Positions 5,588-6,762 of a stretch of DNA of 6,762 bases are shown here, piece after piece (position 1 is the stretch's first letter; each line of letters opens with the position of its first letter). Source of the DNA: Kineosporiaceae bacterium (GTDB lineage Bacteria; Actinomycetota; Actinomycetes; Actinomycetales; Angustibacteraceae); contig DAIETC010000155.1 in NCBI GenBank assembly GCA_027345905.1, forward strand, positions 1 through 6,762. Reading direction: 5' to 3'. The notes under the pieces were generated by a model that worked only from the letters and a program-made list of their open reading frames with translations, was not told the DNA's origin and did not search any database. The position numbers were made by a program, and so were the translations under genes.

Positions 5588-6762
5588 CGGGGGTGTCCGG
5601 CCGGATCCGGCTGCAGACAGCGGCGGCCTGGGCACGACTGCGCACCCCCAGCTTCGCCAGCAGTCGGCTGACGTGGTGCTCCACCGTCTTGGTGGTGACG
5701 TACAGCCGCCGTGCGATCTCGGAGTTGGTAAGACCCTCACACACCAGCTCGAGGACCTGCCTCTCGCGCGCCGTCAGCGCGCTGACCAGCTCGACGGCAC
5801 CCGCGGGGTCCTCTGCCCTCGGCCGGTGCGGCGGTGCGCCCAGGCCGCGCAGCAGTGCGGCGGTGCGGTCGGCGTCCGGCTGAGCGCCGAGCGTCTGGAA
5901 GATGTCGTGGGCCCGTCGTGCCTCGACGACGGCCAGCGCGGCCTGCCCGGTGGCCGCGAGCGCCTCGGCCATGGTGTGGCTGAGGCCGGCGGCCAGCATC
6001 GGCCGGCTCGCGTCTCCCAGCGCGGCTTGCGCCTGCTGCACCTGGTGGACCGCGGCGGCGGGTCGACCCGCGGCCACGTCGACGCGCGCTGCGGCGAGCA
6101 GTGCTTCCGCGCGCAAGGCGGCCAGCTGCACGTGCTCGACAAGCCGTAGGAACTGCTCCGCGGCCAGCTTCGCCGCCGCCACGTCGTCGCGGGCCAGCTC
6201 GACACCGACCAGGACGGAGAACAGGGGCGCGGCCCGCAGCACGTCGGCGTGCAGTGCGCCCAGTCCCGCCGTGGCCAGGGACGCCGCCAGGTCCAGCTCA
6301 CCGCCGGCGAGGTGGAGCCGGGCCCGGGAGCACAAGGCGTCGACCCGGTCGGCCCAGGGGCGCAGGAGGCCCGCGGCCTCCGGCAGGCGACCCTGCAGGA
6401 TGCGTAGATCGGCGAGGTGGCAGCTGGTGAGGATGCGGTGATAGACGCTGGCCGAGCTGGTCGGTCCCATCGCCTCGGCCAGGACCCGTTCCGCCTCGGG
6501 CCACCGGCCGAGGCGGAACAGCACGGAGCCGTAGGCACTGCGGCAGTGCGTGTCCAGGATCCGCGGCCGGCCGCCCAGTGCGCCGGTGAGGAGACTGACG
6601 GTCAGGCGGGTGCACTCCTCGGCCCGGTGCAGGTCACCGGCGCGGTCGCACGCCGACAGCACGGCGCACAGGCTCTTGCCGAGAACGGCGGGGTCGCGGA
6701 CCTGACCGGCGCTCATCGCGGCCATCGCCTCGTCCAGACGATCGAAGCCGTCATCCGTCCGA
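5577..6762 (-). CDS. LuxR-family transcriptional regulator with TPR-like helical region (5' truncated)
   Basis: The frame is open from the right edge to a TAG at 5579-5577, giving 394 visible residues. The ATG at 6725 is internal: the codons before it read RTDDGFDRLDEAMAAM, continuing a motif common in large actinobacterial LuxR proteins (LDEAMAA...). Most of the visible part is Ala/Leu-rich paired helices of TPR type (for example LGRWPEAERVLAEAM and LRILQGRLPEAAGLLRPWAD). The C-terminus is a GerE/LuxR helix-turn-helix at about 5590-5777: LTARERQVLELVCEGL, then NSEIARRLYVTTKTVEHHVS and LLAKLGVRSRAQA. Relatives often have an AAA-type or cyclase-like domain before the TPR part; that part would lie outside the window. 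No phospho-receiver domain is visible. It is codirectional with the MBL-fold gene 96 bases downstream, which it may control; this is inference. Confidence 0.9.
   Translation of the reverse strand, partial: RTDDGFDRLDEAMAAMSAGQVRDPAVLGKSLCAVLSACDRAGDLHRAEECTRLTVSLLTGALGGRPRILDTHCRSAYGSVLFRLGRWPEAERVLAEAMGPTSSASVYHRILTSCHLADLRILQGRLPEAAGLLRPWADRVDALCSRARLHLAGGELDLAASLATAGLGALHADVLRAAPLFSVLVGVELARDDVAAAKLAAEQFLRLVEHVQLAALRAEALLAAARVDVAAGRPAAAVHQVQQAQAALGDASRPMLAAGLSHTMAEALAATGQAALAVVEARRAHDIFQTLGAQPDADRTAALLRGLGAPPHRPRAEDPAGAVELVSALTARERQVLELVCEGLTNSEIARRLYVTTKTVEHHVSRLLAKLGVRSRAQAAAVCSRIRPDTPALV

Noticed and set aside
4461..6149. A 562-codon plus-strand open frame across the right half
   Set aside because: It is opposite the MBL-fold and LuxR genes, which have strong motifs and a proper ribosome site; its product is Arg/Gly/His-rich without recognisable domains.
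6723..6725. ATG as the start of the LuxR-type gene
   Set aside because: The frame continues upstream to the window edge with family-like residues (FDRLDEA), so this Met is internal.

Overview
The window is high-GC DNA with heavy G/C use at third codon positions, GTG starts, overlapping gene ends and gene families typical of Actinomycetota (an MgtE-like CBS protein next to a DUF1003 protein, a PdtaS-type kinase remnant, a TPR-LuxR regulator). It looks like an actinobacterial chromosome; the sequence alone does not support a genus. I see no insertion sequence, CRISPR array, tRNA or rRNA.

Left part, plus strand (1-1081): the 3' end of a CBS-domain protein related to the cytosolic part of the MgtE magnesium channel, overlapped by 11 bases by a two-helix DUF1003 membrane protein. 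The first protein stops right after its CBS pair and a Lys-rich tail, with no MgtE membrane domain. The overlap suggests the two are made together.

Middle, plus strand (1145-3208): a complete GspE/PilB-type secretion or pilus ATPase. It carries all the family motifs plus an unusual C-terminal pair of zinc ribbons and a Pro/Thr tail. No other pilus or secretion gene is visible in the window.

Eroded segment (about 3225-4107, minus strand): facing the ATPase gene is the 5' fragment of a PdtaS-type sensor histidine kinase. It has an in-frame TAG at codon 30, and its homology stops inside the GAF domain about 20-35 bases from the end of the ATPase gene. Next to it is an otherwise full-length aldo/keto reductase gene interrupted by one TAA at codon 197. 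Two disabled genes side by side suggest local decay.

Right part, minus strand (3655-6762): a TPR-LuxR regulator (running off the right edge), a metallo-beta-lactamase-fold protein of the ODP (di-iron) type, and the aldo/keto reductase pseudogene lie in one direction. The last two overlap by 4 bases (GTGA), so they were probably translationally coupled. The 97-base gap before the metallo-hydrolase holds G-tract repeats and a long imperfect hairpin that ends 3 bases before a strong Shine-Dalgarno sequence. It is the best candidate here for a control element. No clear new multi-gene system is visible; the most unusual items are the kinase remnant, the zinc-ribbon ATPase and the hairpin.
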